A stretch of 64,000 bases of DNA, taken from the NCBI GenBank assembly GCA_011799875.1, contig CM022301.1:218184296-218248295 (forward strand), written 5' to 3'. The translations under genes were made by a program, and so were the position numbers. Each line of letters opens with the position of its first letter. The first letter of the stretch is position 1. The DNA comes from Thinopyrum elongatum (taxonomy: Eukaryota; Streptophyta; Magnoliopsida; Poales; Poaceae). This document shows positions 1-11,867 of the stretch, in pieces. Under the pieces are notes generated by a model that ran no database searches, was not told where the DNA came from, and saw only the letters and a program-made list of their open reading frames with translations.

Positions 1-671
1 GGCTATCCTATGATGTTTGAGTAGATCTGTTTTGTCCTGTGGGTTAATCATGATCTTGGTTGGTATGATTGTATATGTTATTTATGGTGCTGTCCTACGG
101 TGCCCTCCGTCTCACGCAAATGTGAGGGACCCCCGCTGTAGGGTGTTGCAATATGTTCATGATTCGCTTATGGTGGGTTGCGAGAGTGACAGAAGCTTAA
201 ACCCGAGTAAGTGGGTTGTTGCGTATGGGATAAAGAGGACTTGATACTTAATGCTATGGTTGGGTTTCATGACCTTAATGATCTTTAGTAGTTGCGGATG
301 CTTTCTAGGGGTCCAATCATAAGTGCATATGATCCAAGTAGAGAAAGTATGTTAGCTCATGCCTCTCCCTCATATAAAATTGCAAGAATGATTACCAGTA
401 CTTGTTATTGATTGCCTAGGGACAAATGACGTTTTTGTTGACAAAAGGTATCCACTTTTATTACCTTGCAATTTATTCATACTTAGTTTTATTCTTGCAA
501 AATAGTTTCATACTTGTTTTAGGTAAAGCAAACGTCAAGTGTGCGTAGAGTTGTATCGGTGGTCGATAGAACTTGAGGGAATATTTGTTCTGCCTTTAGC
601 TCCTCATTGGGTTCGACACTCTTATTTATCGAAGAAGGCTACAAACGATCCCCTATACTTGTTGGTTATCA
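1..671 (+). repeat. 5' LTR, partial (3' part only)
   Basis: This segment aligns with 6004-6695 of the right LTR and ends TTATCA just before the primer binding site. It has scattered substitutions (for example tctgtttt against tccgtttt near position 30). The right LTR carries an extra partial duplication near 6480-6510 that accounts for a 21-bp length difference. About 800 bp of this LTR lie upstream of the window. Confidence 0.9.
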
Positions 672-682
672 AGACCTTTTTC

Positions 683-700
683 TGGCGCCGTTGCCGAGGA
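683..700 (+). other. Primer binding site, tRNA-Asp type
   Basis: The site reads TGGCGCCGTTGCCGAGGA, 11 bp after the LTR end. It is complementary to the 3' end of plant tRNA-Asp (CCGGCAACGGCGCCA) apart from one A. Athila-lineage elements typically use this primer. Confidence 0.85.
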
Positions 701-795
701 GCAATAGCGTGGGGTGAATATTCTCGTGTGTGCTTGTTTGCTTTATCACTAACTAGTTTTTATTTCCTGTTCTAAGTTGTTCTCTATCGTTAGTT

Positions 796-2502
796 ATGGA
801 TATGGAAGACGAAACACCAAAAAAATTAGTGGTACTTGCTACTCATGGAGATGGGAACCTCCTAAAACCCTCGATTCTCGTTATGTGAAAAATATTATGC
901 ACTACTTTGATAATCCTGAGAAACCCCATTCAACTTGATAATGGGAGACACGTTGGATCAACGTGAATACTTTAGGGATTATCGCTTGACACAAAAAGGG
1001 AAACTCTTATGGGATCAAATTGATATGTTGCATTGGTATGCTTGGAATTTATGTCAGAGATATGATTTTACTTGTTGCTCTAGGATGAATGCTCCACACC
1101 TTCCCTTTTCATGCAAATTGAATGATAATGAAACCTTAGCTTCTTATGCTAATGGTAGATATGATTACTATGATGTGGAATGAATAGAAGAATTTGTTGC
1201 TTTTAAGGGTGCTTATGAAATTGAATCTTTGTTTGAAAAGTATGAAGCTTTTGATGATGATGTTTATAGACCTGAAGATTTTGCCATCCTTAAATATTGC
1301 TATGAAAATTATAAATACAATTCCAATATTGATATATTTATTGAGAAAGTCTCTGCTGTCCAAGAAGAGACTAATATTTTGCAGGAGTCTATGGAAGAAG
1401 AAATTGATGAAACTGTGAGCTCATTGGATGAAAAAGATGATGAGGAGAGCGAAGAACAAAAGGAGGAAGAGCGGATTAGCTACCCGTGTCCACTTTCCAA
1501 TGAGAGTAACTCTTCAACTCATACATTGTTTAATGCCCCTTCGTTCTTACCGAAGAATGAATGCTATGATAATTGCTATGATCCCGTTGATTCGTTTGAA
1601 ATATCCCTTTTTTATGAACTTGATGATTGCTATGCTTGTGGCCTTGATGCCAATATGAATTATGCTTATGGAGTTGAACTTGCTATTGTCCCTTATGTTA
1701 AAAATGAAATTTTTGCTATTGCACCCACACATGATAGTCCTATTATCTTTTTGAATTCTCCAAACTACACTATATTGGAGATTTTGATGATTCAGTTTAT
1801 AGACCTGAAAATTTTGCTATCCTTAAATATTGCTATGAAAATTATAAATACAATTCTGATATTGATATATTTATTGAGAAAGTCTCCGCTGTCCAAGAAG
1901 AGACTAATATTTTGCAGGAGTCTATGGAAGAAGAAATTGATGAAACTGTGAGCTCATTGGATGAAAAAGATGATGAGGAGAGCGAAGAACAAAAGGAGGA
2001 AGAGCGGATTAGCTACCCGTGCCCACCTTCTAATGAGGGTAACTCTTCAACTCATACATTATTTAATTTCCCTTCGTTCTTACCGAAGGATGAATGCTAT
2101 GATAATTGCTATGATCCCGTTGATTCTTTTGAAATATCCCTTTTTGATGAACTTAATGCTTGGTATGCTTGTGGCCAAGATGCCAATATGAATTATGCTT
2201 ATGGAGATGAACTTGCTATAGTTCCTTATGTTAAGAATGAAATTGTTGCTATTGCACCCACACATGATAGTCCTATTATCTTTTTGAATTCTCCAAACTA
2301 CACTATATCGGAGAAGTTTTCTCTTATTAAGGATTATATTGATGGGTTGCGTTCTACCACTACACATGATGATTTTGATGAATATAATATGCATGTTCTT
2401 GCTGCTCCTACTTGCAATTATTATTTGAGAGGAACTACATCTCCGCCTCTCTATGTTTCCAACACGATAAAATTGCAAGAAACTGCTTATGCTATGTATT
2501 GA
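796..2502 (+). pseudogene. Degenerate acidic ORF of the non-autonomous element
   Basis: The reading frame starts at an ATG at 796 and is broken several times. Open parts lie at 935-1183, 1229-1775 and 1782-2502. The product is rich in Asp, Glu, Asn and Tyr, with one strongly acidic, lysine-containing stretch and the recurring phrases NYAYG and FLNSPNYTI. I see no zinc knuckle, protease or polymerase motif. The coding part has been tandemly duplicated by a 533-bp unit that is not a multiple of three, which shifts the second copy into another frame. Gene position (after the primer site) suggests a gag-like or accessory protein, but no function can be assigned. Confidence 0.6.
1249..2315 (+). 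repeat. 533-bp tandem duplication inside the acidic ORF
   Basis: The sequence from 1249 to 1781 is repeated at 1782-2315. Landmarks 533 bp apart include TTTATAGACCTGAA (1263 and 1796), the AAGAAGAGACTAATATTTTGCAG block, and the final CCAAACTACACTATAT. The copies differ by scattered substitutions. Confidence 0.9.
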
Positions 2503-3527
2503 CCTTTACTTGATGTGCATGAATTGTTCTTGTATGACATGCCGATGCATAGGAAGAGAGTTAGACTTCATCATTGCATGATTTATGTTTCTTTGTGCTC
2601 ACTAATAAATGCCAAATCATTGTTAATTCAAATTGGCTTTGATATACCTTGGGATCCGGGTGGATCCATTACTTGAGCACTTTATGCCTAGCTTAATGGC
2701 TTTAAAGAAAGCGCTGCCAGGGAGACAACCCAGAAGTTTTAGAGAGTCATTTATTTCTGTTGAGTGCTTTTATAAAGTTTAAAAACAAAAAAATATAGAG
2801 GGGAACTTAAAACTTTTTCAAAAAGAGAAGCGATTGAAAGGTGATGCATTGGAGAAGTGAGGGTCGACCTTGAACACTTGTGTTCATGCTCATGGAAACA
2901 ATGTAAATTTTTCATGAAGATTCTCGCAAAAATAATTATCCCCTTGTACAAATCCATTGTATTATAAAAATAATGTGGCAAGATTTGCCTTTAGGATGAT
3001 TAGATTGCTTGTTGGTATGTGCGGTGCAAAAACAGAAACTTTGGCTGTAGTGCACAATTTTACATTTTTTACTGGAACATCAAAAGTTTCTAAACTTTTT
3101 GCACAGTATTTCTTTGAATTTTTTTTATTTTTTCCTAATTTTTCAGAAATTTTGTAGTACCATAAGTATGGCAGATGTTCAGATTTCTGCAGAATGTCCT
3201 TTTTAAGACAGATTCTGTTTTTGATGCATTGTTTTGCTTGTTTTGATGAAACTATCGATTTTTATTGGTGGTATAAGCCATGGAAAAGTTATAATACAGT
3301 AGATACAATACAAAAATAAAATATGAATTGGTTTTCAATAGTACTTAGAGTAGTGATTTGCATTATTATACTAACGGATCTTACCGAGGTTTCTGTTGAG
3401 TTTTGTGTTGATGAAGTGATCAAAGATCGAGGAGGTCTCGATATGAGGAGAAGGAGGAGAGGCAATAGCTCAAGATTGGGGATTCCCAAGGCACCCCAAG
3501 TAAATATTCAAGGATACTCAAGCGTCT

Positions 3528-3546
3528 AAGCTTGGGGATGCCCCGG
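3528..3546 (+). other. Internal polypurine-tract-like motif
   Basis: AAGCTTGGGGATGCCCCGG closely resembles the true polypurine tract of the same element (AAGCTTGGGGATGC at 5192-5205), but lies about 1.7 kb upstream of the 3' LTR. Confidence 0.6.
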
Positions 3547-3690
3547 AAGGCATCCCATCTTTCTTCAACAAGTATCGGTATGTTTTCATCTTCGTTTCGT
3601 TCATGTGATATGTGTGAATCTTGGAGCGTCTTTCGTGTTTATTTTTCATTTTTATTTTATGCACCATGCTGGTATGAGACAGTCCATGGT

Positions 3691-3908
3691 TTATTTATAG
3701 AATGCTCATTGCACTTCACTTATATCTTTTGAGTATGTCTTTATAGAATGCTTCATGTGCTTCACTTATATCATTTGAAGTTTGGATTGCCTGTTTCTCT
3801 TCACATAGAAAGCCGTTATTTGTAGAATGCTCTTTTGCTTCACTTATTTTTATTAGAGCTTTGTATTTTATAGAAAGAATTAAACTCTCATGCTTCACTT
3901 ATATCTAT
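3691..3908 (+). repeat. Degenerate short tandem repeat
   Basis: Four to five imperfect units share TTTATAGAATGCTC or TTATAGAA followed by GCTTCACTTATAT. Spacing is irregular at about 50-60 bp. No coding content is evident. Confidence 0.6.
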
Positions 3909-4784
3909 TTAGAGAGTCAACAGGAATTGGTCAATTGCATGGTTAGTCATAAAATCCTACATAAAACTTATGGATCACTGAATATGATATGTTTGATTCC
4001 TTGCAATAGTTTTGCGATATAGAGATGATAATATGTGGGAGGTACTAGTAAATGGTTGTGGTTAGTAAGAATATTGGTGTTAAGGTTTGTGATTCCCTAT
4101 GCAAGCACGAAAGTCAATAGTTATGCAATGAAATTACATCCTACTTGTGGTGCATTATTCGGTGTTAGTACGCTTAATGCTCGTTTATGAGAATTTTTGT
4201 TTCTTGGTTGGTTGCTTCTCAATCTTTTTGCTAGCCTACATTTGTACTAAGTAGAAATACTACTTGTGCATCCAAAATCCTTAAACCCAGTTTTGCCATA
4301 TGAGTCCACCATACCTACCTATATGCGGTATTTCCGTGCCGTTCTAAGTAAATTTGTATGTGCCAACTCTAATTTTCAAAATAAATCTCTGTTTTGTGTG
4401 CCCGTACCGCTCATGTGGCGACAGGGGGTGGCCGATGTCTTCCATGTTAGGCGGGTTATTCTCACGATGAGTGATTATTCACTTGTCATTGCACGAGAGT
4501 ACGGCGGTAATAGGGATGCCCAGTCCCACAATGAATCAAAAATAATAAAAACAAAATTCCTTGGAAAGTGTTGGTATGGAAGGCACTCGTGGATACGGCT
4601 AGCCATGGATTGTGAAAGAATGGTGGAAAGGAAATGAACTTTATTTTCTATTTGGGAACCGCCTATAATGTGTCTAGCATGGAGGATGTTGGGAACTCTC
4701 GGTTGTAGCGTTGACAGGAAAAGCATGCCTCTCAAAATGTTTTTATCTCTCAATTATTTTTTGATTTGAGCTCTGGCACCTCTA

Positions 4785-4838
4785 CAAATCTCTGCTTCCC
4801 TTTGCGAAGGGCCTATCTATTTACTTTTATGCAATTTT
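4785..4838 (+). other. Non-coding block shared with elements A and E
   Basis: The core CTGCTTCCCTTTGCGAAGGG followed by CCTATCT contains a perfect 5-bp stem, CCCTT/AAGGG, around TGCG. Almost the same block occurs in element A at 24713-24745 and, inverted, in element E at 27424-27456, always in the 3' non-coding region. Confidence 0.65.
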
Positions 4839-5190
4839 TATTTTTATTTGAGTCTCCATCTTCTCTTATAAAGCACCAACTAGGGAGCACTATGATCATA
4901 CTTGTGCATTGATGCAGCTAATATTCGAGTGTGTTTCATGAATGGATCAATGATTGAGCATGACGGGCTAGGGATAACTTTCTTTAGCGTTGATATTTTG
5001 AAAGACATGATTGTTTGTTGGGATGCCTGAGTATTGATGTCTTTATGTCAAATTATAGACTATTGCTTTGAATCACTTATGTCTTAATATTCATGCCATG
5101 ATTAGATATATGATCAAGTTTATGCTAGGTAGCATTCCACATCAAAAATTATCTTTTTTATCATTTACCTACTCAAGGACGACCAGGAAT

Positions 5191-5205
5191 TAAGCTTGGG
5201 GATGC
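5191..5205 (+). other. Polypurine tract of first element
   Basis: TAAGCTTGGGGATGC lies directly before the TGATACG that opens the 3' LTR, as expected for the plus-strand priming site. Confidence 0.85.
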
Positions 5206-6695
5206 TGATACGCCTCCGTCATATCTATAATTTTTTATTGTTTCATGCCAATATTATACAACTTTCACATATTTTTTACAACTTTTTATATGATTTATTG
5301 GACTAACCTATTGATCCAGTGCCCAGTGCCAGTTCCTGTTTGTTGCATGTTTTTTGTTTTGTAGAAAATCCATATCAAACAAAGTGCAAATGCAATAAAA
5401 TTTTACGGAGAATTATTTTGGAATATTTCTGATTTTTGGGAGTTGGAATCATCAGAATAGGGGGCCCACACTGACCACAACCCACCAGGGCGTGCCTGGG
5501 GGCCCAGGCGCGCCCAGGTGTCTTATGCCCACCTCGTACGTCGGTTGGAGCTCTTATTCTGGCGCAAGAAAGATAATTTATGGAAAAAAATCGTGTAAAA
5601 ATTTCAGTGCAATCGGAGTTACGGATCTCTGGGAATATAAGAAACAGTTTTCGGCCAGATCTGAGGAACGCGAAACAAAAGAGAACAGAGAGGGAGATCC
5701 AATCTCGGAGGGGCTCCCTCCCCTCCGCCGCCATGGAGGCCATGGACCAGAGGGGGAACTCTCCTCCCATCTAGGGGGAGGCCAAGGAAGAAGAAGAAGG
5801 AGGGGGGCTCTCTCCCCCTCTCTCTCGGTGGCGCCGGAGTGCCGCCGGGGCTAGGATCGTGATGGCGATCTACATCAACAATCTTGCTACCGTCTACACC
5901 AACTTTCTCCCCCTCTATGCAGTGGTGTAACACCTCTTATCCCCACTGTAATCTCTACTTAAACATGGTGCTCAACTCCATATATTATTTCCCAATGATA
6001 TTTGGCTATCCTATGATGTTTGAGTAGATCCGTTTTGTCCTGTGGGTTAATCGTGATCTTGGTTGGTATGATTGTATATTTTATTTATGGTGCTGTCCTA
6101 CGGTGCCCTCCATCTCGCGCAAATGTGAGGGACCCCCGCTGTAGGGTGTTGCAATATGTTCATGATTCGCTTATGGTGGGTTGCGAGAGTGACAGAAGCT
6201 TAAACCCGAGTAAGTGGGTTGTTGCGTATGGGATAAAGAGGACTTGATACTTAATGCTATGGTTGGGTTTCACAACCTTAATGATCTTTAGTAGTTGCGG
6301 ATGCTTGCTAGGGGTCTAATCATAAGTGCATATGATCCAAGTAGAGAAAGTATGTTAGCTCATGCCTCTCCCTCATATAAAATTGCAAGAATGATTACGG
6401 GTACTTGTTATCGATTGCCTAGGGACAAATGACTTTCTTGTTGACAAAAGCTATCCACTTTTATTACCTTGCAATTTATTCATAGTTTTATTTTTGCAAA
6501 GTACTCATAGTTTTATTCTTGCAAAATAGTTTCATACTTGTTTTAGATAAAGCAAATGTCAAGTGTGCGTAGAGTTGTATCGGTGGTCGATAGAACTTGA
6601 GGGAATATTTGTTCTGCCTTTAGCTCCTCGCTGGGTTTGACACTATTATTTATCGAAGAAGGCTACAAACGATCCCCTATACTTGTGGGTTATCA
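5206..6695 (+). repeat. 3' LTR (1,490 bp)
   Basis: It begins TGATACGCCTCCG and ends GGGTTATCA. The last 692 bp match the partial 5' LTR at 1-671. Small reading frames inside it, such as the repeated one at 6020-6247, are mirrored in the other LTR and are not genes. Confidence 0.9.
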
Positions 6696-7198
6696 CAGCC
6701 CTTGACTAAGTCCTAGATTAGGATTTAATTAGTGTTAATTAACCCCATTAATTAGCTGACTCACTGACATGCGGGTCCCACTGGTCAGTTTGACCCAGGC
6801 CGCCCCAGTTGACTTGATGACATCACAGTGACGTAATGCTAACGCAATAAAGCATTTTCAGGATTTAGTTTATTTTTAAATAGCCAGGAAATTCCAGAAA
6901 ATGGTTTAAACTTCTAAAAATCATAGAAAATAATCTATAGCTTAGATGAAAATAATTTATATATGAAAAATGATCAGAAAAATCCAATATATCTAATGGT
7001 ACTGCTTTCATGCATGTTAAAGCAAGTTAAACCTATTGATCAGGTCAAATCAATTAACTGGCAATTGAATAATCACATATGGAGTTTGATTTTGAATCTT
7101 TGGTTCAAACCAACTTCATTCAATCTGGTTGCTAGTTGCATTAGCTCAATCAATAGCATATTGCCATGTCATTATCATTCATCATATTGTTACTATTT
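6696..7198 (+). repeat. Gypsy LTR, left part (split copy)
   Basis: AT-rich sequence with the phrases GACATGCGGGTCCCACTGG and AGTTGCATTAGCTCAA, which I recall from a common wheat Gypsy LTR whose continuation begins with GAGCTATACTA. That continuation is found at 8821, so the two parts appear to be one LTR split by the fragment between them. Its own 5' start is replaced by the first element. Confidence 0.5.
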
Positions 7199-8820
7199 CC
7201 ATATTATTTTTTTATCGACACCTCTCTCTCTAAGCATGTGGACATGTTTTTCGATATCGGTTTTTCGTTTGAGGACAAGTGAGGTCTAAGCTTGGGGGAG
7301 TTGATACGTCCATTTTGCATCATGATTTCCTACTGTTATTTATAATGTTTTTTATGCATAATAATGCTTTATGGAGTAATTCTAATGCCTTTTCTCTCGT
7401 AATATGCAAGGTTTACACAAAGAGGGAGAATGCCGGCAGCTGGAATTCTGGACCTGAAAAAGCTACATCAGAGTTACCCATTCTGCACATCTCCAAATGA
7501 GCTGAAAATTTACGGAGAATTATTTTGGAATATATAAAAAATACTGGAGCCAATAACTACCGGAGGGGGGCCACCTGGTGAGCACAAGACACCAGGGCGC
7601 GTTAGGCCCCCCATGCGCGCCCTGGTGGGTTGTGCTTAGCCCAGCCCACCTCCGGTGCCTATCTTCTGGTATATAGGTCACTTTGACCTAGAAAAAATAA
7701 GGAGAGGACTTTCGGGATGGAGCGCCGCCATCTCGAGATGGAACTTGGGCAGGAGCACTTTTGCCCTCCAACGGAGCGATTCCTCCGGGGGAACTTCCCT
7801 CCCAGAGGGGGAAATCGAAGCCATCATCATCACCGACAACCCTCTCATCTTTGGGAGGCCAATCTCCATCAACATATTCAACATCACCATCTCCTCTCAA
7901 ACCCTAGTTCATCTCTTGTGTTCAATCTTTGTACCAGAACCTCAGATTAGTACCTGTGGGTGACTAGTAGTGTTGATTACATCTTGTAGTTGATTACGAT
8001 ATGGTTTATTGGTGGAAGATTATATGTTCAGATCCATTATGCTATTTAATACCCCTCTGATCTTGAGCATGATTATCATTTGTGAGTAGTTACTTTTGTT
8101 CTTGAGGTCACGGGAGAAGTCATGTTGCAAGTAATCATGTGAACTTGATATGTGTTCGATATTTTGATGATATGTATGTTGTGATTCCCTTAGTGGTGTC
8201 ATGTGAACGTCGACTACATGGCACTTCACCATATTTGGGCCTAAGCAAATGCATTGTGGAGTAGTTATTAGATGATGGGTTGCTAGAGTGACAGAAGCTT
8301 AAACCCTAGTTTATGCGCTACTTCGTAAGGGACCGATTTGAATCCAAATGTTTAATGCTATGGTTAGATTTTATATTAATACTTTTCTCGTAGTTGCGGA
8401 TGCTTGCGAGGGGGTTAATCATAAGTGGGAGGTTTGTTCAAGTAAGAACAGCACCCAAGCACCGGTCCACCCACATATTAAATTATCAAAGTAGCAAACA
8501 CGAATCAAACCAACCTGATGAAAGTGAGTAGATGAAATTCCCGTGTACCCTCAAGAACGCTTTGCTTAATATAAGAGACCGTTTTGGCCTGTCCTTTGCC
8601 ACAAAAGGATTGGGCTACCTTGCTGCACTTTATTTACCGTTACCGTTACTTGTCCGTTACAAATTATCTTGCTATCAAACTACCTGTTACCGACTATTTC
8701 AGTGCTTGCAGAAAATACCTCGCTGAAAACCACTTGTCATTTCCTTCTGCTCCTCGTTGGGTTCGACACTCTTACTTATCAAAAGAACTACGATTGATCC
8801 CCTATACTTGTGGGTCATTA
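7199..8820 (+). mobile_element. 5'-truncated Athila-lineage element (internal tail plus 3' LTR)
   Basis: The first 100 bp match the extreme 3' internal region of elements A and E: the CGACACCTCTCTCTCTAAGC motif, then the polypurine tract AAGCTTGGGGGAGT. A complete LTR of the same subfamily as element A follows. Everything upstream (5' LTR, gag, pol) is missing, so this is a truncated remnant and not a solo LTR. Confidence 0.8.
7302..8820 (+). repeat. 3' LTR of the truncated Athila fragment
   Basis: It starts TGATACGTCCATTTTGCATC, shares the order of landmarks with the LTR at 11868-13376, and ends GTGGGTCATTA where the others end GTGGGTCATCA. The last CA has therefore probably mutated to TA. 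A TATATAG motif lies near 7671. Confidence 0.85.
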
Positions 8821-10413
8821 GAGCTATACTATCTTCAGAAGTGCCAGGCAAGAAAACCCCTTGAGCATTCTGATACAATCCCACTCTCTCGCTCTTGCTC
8901 TCTTTTACTGCATTAGGACAACAACAATTCAACTGTTGCATGTTGCGGTATTTGAACCCATTCCTCTGCATGACCTGTCTTTGCCACAATAAATAGTTGA
9001 AACCCACTATCATGAGTAGGAGTTGTTTGAGCCATGATGTGCCTACTCATCCATGCTTGCTTGTTATGCCTGCTATGCTTAGAGTTATGTCAGGTCTGAT
9101 TCATCTGGGATGGATTGTGATGGTGGTGAACATGCCCTACTATTGAGAGCTAAGTGTGTGAACACGATTTGGTAAAGGTAGTGATAAGAGGCCATGTAGG
9201 AGTACATGGTGGGTTGTCTCATTGGAATCGTCCTCAGGAACCGAGTTCTGTGTTTGTGATCCAAGACAGTTACTACCACACATTGGGCGCCGGGCACTCC
9301 AAGCTCTCTCGACTTATTAATTGCCTTGATCTCTGTCCAGGAGTTGCCTAGTTTCTGGTGTTTGTAGGATATGTGTTGGATGTCGTGCGTAGCGCTGACC
9401 CTAGGGGTGGGCTATGATGAGGTAGATAGACCGTGGCCCGGTGTACCGAGGCACCTGTTTGGTGGGCTCGGGAACCCTGCACACATCGTTTGGGGCCGTA
9501 GTGGAAACCTTGGCCGGACTTCCTTGCGGATGGAACTCAAATAGGCGATAAACCTGGACTAGAGATCTGTGTGGTTAGTCAGGTCGTGGTCGACACCCTC
9601 GCTGGGCTTCCGCTTGAAGGTTGCTGAGTACATGTCGTGTAAACAACGATAAGTGGTGAGAGCGTGTGCGAAGAAGTACACCCTGCAGGGTTAATTATCT
9701 ATTCGAATAGCCGCATCCTCGGATATGGACTACTTGGAAAGCTTATATGGTTCATAGATAACTTGAAGTGGATACTCTAAAATGCGCAAGATAAGCGTGA
9801 GTGCTATGGATGGCCTTCTCGTAGGGAGACGGGAGCGGATCCATAGTGGTGTATTGATGTGGTGAATATGTGGACTCGTGTGCGCTTTCCCACCTCAAAA
9901 AAATACTGGTAGTCATAGTACAGGATAGCCACTGAGTCAAAGCTGGCTTGTTGCAGTTAAACTCCACAACCCCCTTGTTGATACTGATGCATAAGTAGTT
10001 AGTTCTGATGTAAGTCTTACCGAGTACATTTGTACTCATGTTTGCTTAAATTTATGTTTTTGCAGAGGAGACTTCAGTCTCACTAGTAGTTCCACGTGGG
10101 TTTGATGATTAGCATGGGAATCCCAAACAGAGGTCTGGTTCCTATGGGGGGTCTTGTAGATAGTCAGGCTTCTCGGCCTTCTTCTTTTGTAGATGTCTAT
10201 ACTCAGACATGTTGATGCTTCCGTTGCTTGTATGCTTGTACGATGGGCATGTGACCCCTGTTTGTAATATCATGTTATGTATGGCTCTTCGGAGCCTGTT
10301 AAATAAATACTTTTGAGTCGTAGAGTTATGTTGTGATGTCATGTTGTATCTACACATATCGAGCATATTGTGTGTATGTTATTGAAATGCTTTGATATGT
10401 GTGGGATCTGACA
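8821..10413 (+). repeat. Gypsy LTR, right part (split copy)
   Basis: Non-coding sequence ending GGGATCTGACA, a plausible LTR 3' end. Landmarks include ATGTAGGAGTACATGGTGGG and GGGAGACGGGAGCGGATCC, typical of one abundant Triticeae Gypsy LTR. None of the short reading frames across it looks coding. It continues the part at 6696-7198; roughly 100 bp appear to be missing at the junction, judged from memory of the family. Confidence 0.55.
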
Positions 10414-10848
10414 CCTAGTTGTTTATTCTTGGTAGCCTTCCTTATGGGGAAATGTCTCCTAGTGCTTCCATCCGGAACGCATGGATTGACCGGCATGTGT
10501 CCTTCTTTGCTCCTGTGTCTGTCCCTACGGGGAAATGTCACGCGGTGTTTACCGGAGTCCTGATAGCATGCTACAGCCCGGTTACACTCGCTGCTGACCG
10601 ACACCTGCATTGTTGGGTCATGTATGCATGTCCCTGTAAGTTTGTGCCACCTTGGGTTTACGACTAGTCATGTCGGTCCGAGTTCTCTGTCATATGGATG
10701 CTAGCGACACAATCATATACGTGAGCCAAAAGGCGCAAACGGTCCCGTCCCAGATAAGGTGGCAGCCATGGGTTACTGTGCCTGAGGCCGTAATGTGATA
10801 TGAGGTGTTACTTGCTAGATCGGTGTGACTTAGGATCGGGGTCCTCGC
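10414..10848 (+). repeat. Fragment of another LTR
   Basis: Sequence with CTACGGGGAAATGTCACGCG, GAGCCAAAAGGCGCAAACGG and a terminal GGGGTCCTC resembles, from memory, the 3' portion of a different wheat LTR that normally ends in CCTGACA. The final bases are lost at the join with the next fragment. No coding potential is evident. Confidence 0.45.
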
Positions 10849-11839
10849 AGCATGCATCTATAGTATTAAGTAAAAATAGAGTATTGCAATAAGCATGATG
10901 ACATGAAGTAGATGTTATATTGTCTTCACCCTAAATTCAAATGACAACTACACAATGATCTTTTTATCCCTAGTGGCAACAACACAATACAAGCCTTTTC
11001 CACTTTCTGTCACTGCGGGAAATTACTTGCAAGGTCGAACCCAACTATCATACACAACTCCCTCTTGGAGATCAAACCTCAAACCTAGCCAAAGAAAGAA
11101 GAATAGATCGGACATCGTATATGAATAAGAATTATGCAAGAAAGAAACCAAATAGAACTCAAAACGATTCAAGGATAAACTGATCATAAAGTGACAATTC
11201 ATCATATCCCAACAAACACACCATCAGAATACAATAGATAGATCACAATCATGTAGGGTAGCTTATGTGATCTTTGTATTGAGAAGCAAGAGAGAGAACC
11301 ATCTAGCTACTGTTACAGATCCATAGTACAATGGAAACTACTCACGGGCGATCATTGTGGCCTCCATGTTGATGGAGATCGCCACCGTGAAATATTCCCC
11401 CTCTGGCAGAGTACCGGAAAAGACCTCTAGATTGGATCGTCGCAAAACAGAGATGTGTCGCGGTAGAAAAATTAGGCCGTAAAAATAATCGGAGGTATAT
11501 GAAGGCACAAGGACTGAGAGGTGGTGGAACGGAATGCCAAGGGGCCCAAGTGACCCCACCATGCACCCCTCGATGCGTGGAGGGGGCCTGTGGGTGCACC
11601 CTTCCTATGTTGATTGTTGGTGGATGCTTCTAGATGCAAACCTTCGCTATTTTTTTCTGAATTTTTGTGAGCCTAGTAAATTAGTTTTTTCCTGAAAAAC
11701 CAAAAACATGCAAAAATACCAACTCGCACTGGCCACTGAACTAATAGGTTAGTCTAGAAAAAAAATATAAATTGATGCCAAATGATATAAAGATGGCATG
11801 AAACAACAACAAAAATATAGATGTGTTTCAGACGTTTCA
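10849..11839 (-). repeat. Truncated Athila-like LTR in reverse orientation
   Basis: Read on the minus strand from 11839, the sequence begins TGAAACGTCTGAAACACATC and continues as an Athila-type LTR (mutated TGATACGTC start). It includes the GATCTCCATCAACATGGAGG leader-like part and ends abruptly at 10849. Only about 990 bp of an LTR remain and no internal region is attached. Confidence 0.6.
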
Positions 11840-11862
11840 CCCTCTGCCACGTACACACCTGA

Positions 11863-11867
11863 CACCC
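11863..11867. repeat. Target-site duplication of element A, left copy
   Basis: CACCC here is repeated at 47413-47417, directly after the distal end of element A's 3' LTR. Confidence 0.9.

Larger units (their letters stand above)
2503..5190 (+). other. Non-coding 3' internal region of the first element
   Basis: This is an AT-rich stretch with no convincing reading frame. It begins with a 140-bp segment ending in GCGCTGCCAGGGAGACAACC near 2711-2731, recalled as typical of Triticeae Athila-like internal regions. It also holds an internal purine tract (3528-3546), a degenerate tandem repeat (3691-3908) and a block shared with elements A and E (4785-4838). Confidence 0.6.
1..6695 (+). mobile_element. 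Non-autonomous Athila-lineage LTR retrotransposon (Sabrina-like), 5' end cut by window
   Basis: Two copies of the same LTR (1-671 partial and 5206-6695) flank an internal region of about 4.5 kb. The left LTR is followed by a tRNA-Asp primer binding site, and a purine-rich tract sits directly before the right LTR. The internal region has no recognisable gag, protease, RT or integrase. It holds only a degenerate acidic reading frame and long AT-rich non-coding sequence, so the element must have depended on an autonomous relative. The 5 bp after the right LTR are CAGCC; the matching left target duplication lies outside the window. The family name Sabrina is recalled from LTR sequence and is tentative. 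Confidence 0.85.

Noticed and set aside
3691..3908. Repeat array that might suggest CRISPR
   Set aside because: Units are degenerate and irregularly spaced, and the sequence is a plant retrotransposon.
5375..5854. Overlapping frames of 100-130 residues on both strands
   Set aside because: They lie in the GC-rich leader part of an LTR, are low in complexity and lack any recognised motif.
6020..6247. 75-residue frame, almost identical to one at 17-244
   Set aside because: Both lie inside the two LTRs of the same element, so they are repeated non-coding LTR sequence.
7678..7890. 70-residue minus frame recurring at 12233-12445 and 35855-36061
   Set aside because: It falls at the same place in each Athila LTR and reflects the LTR leader, not a gene.
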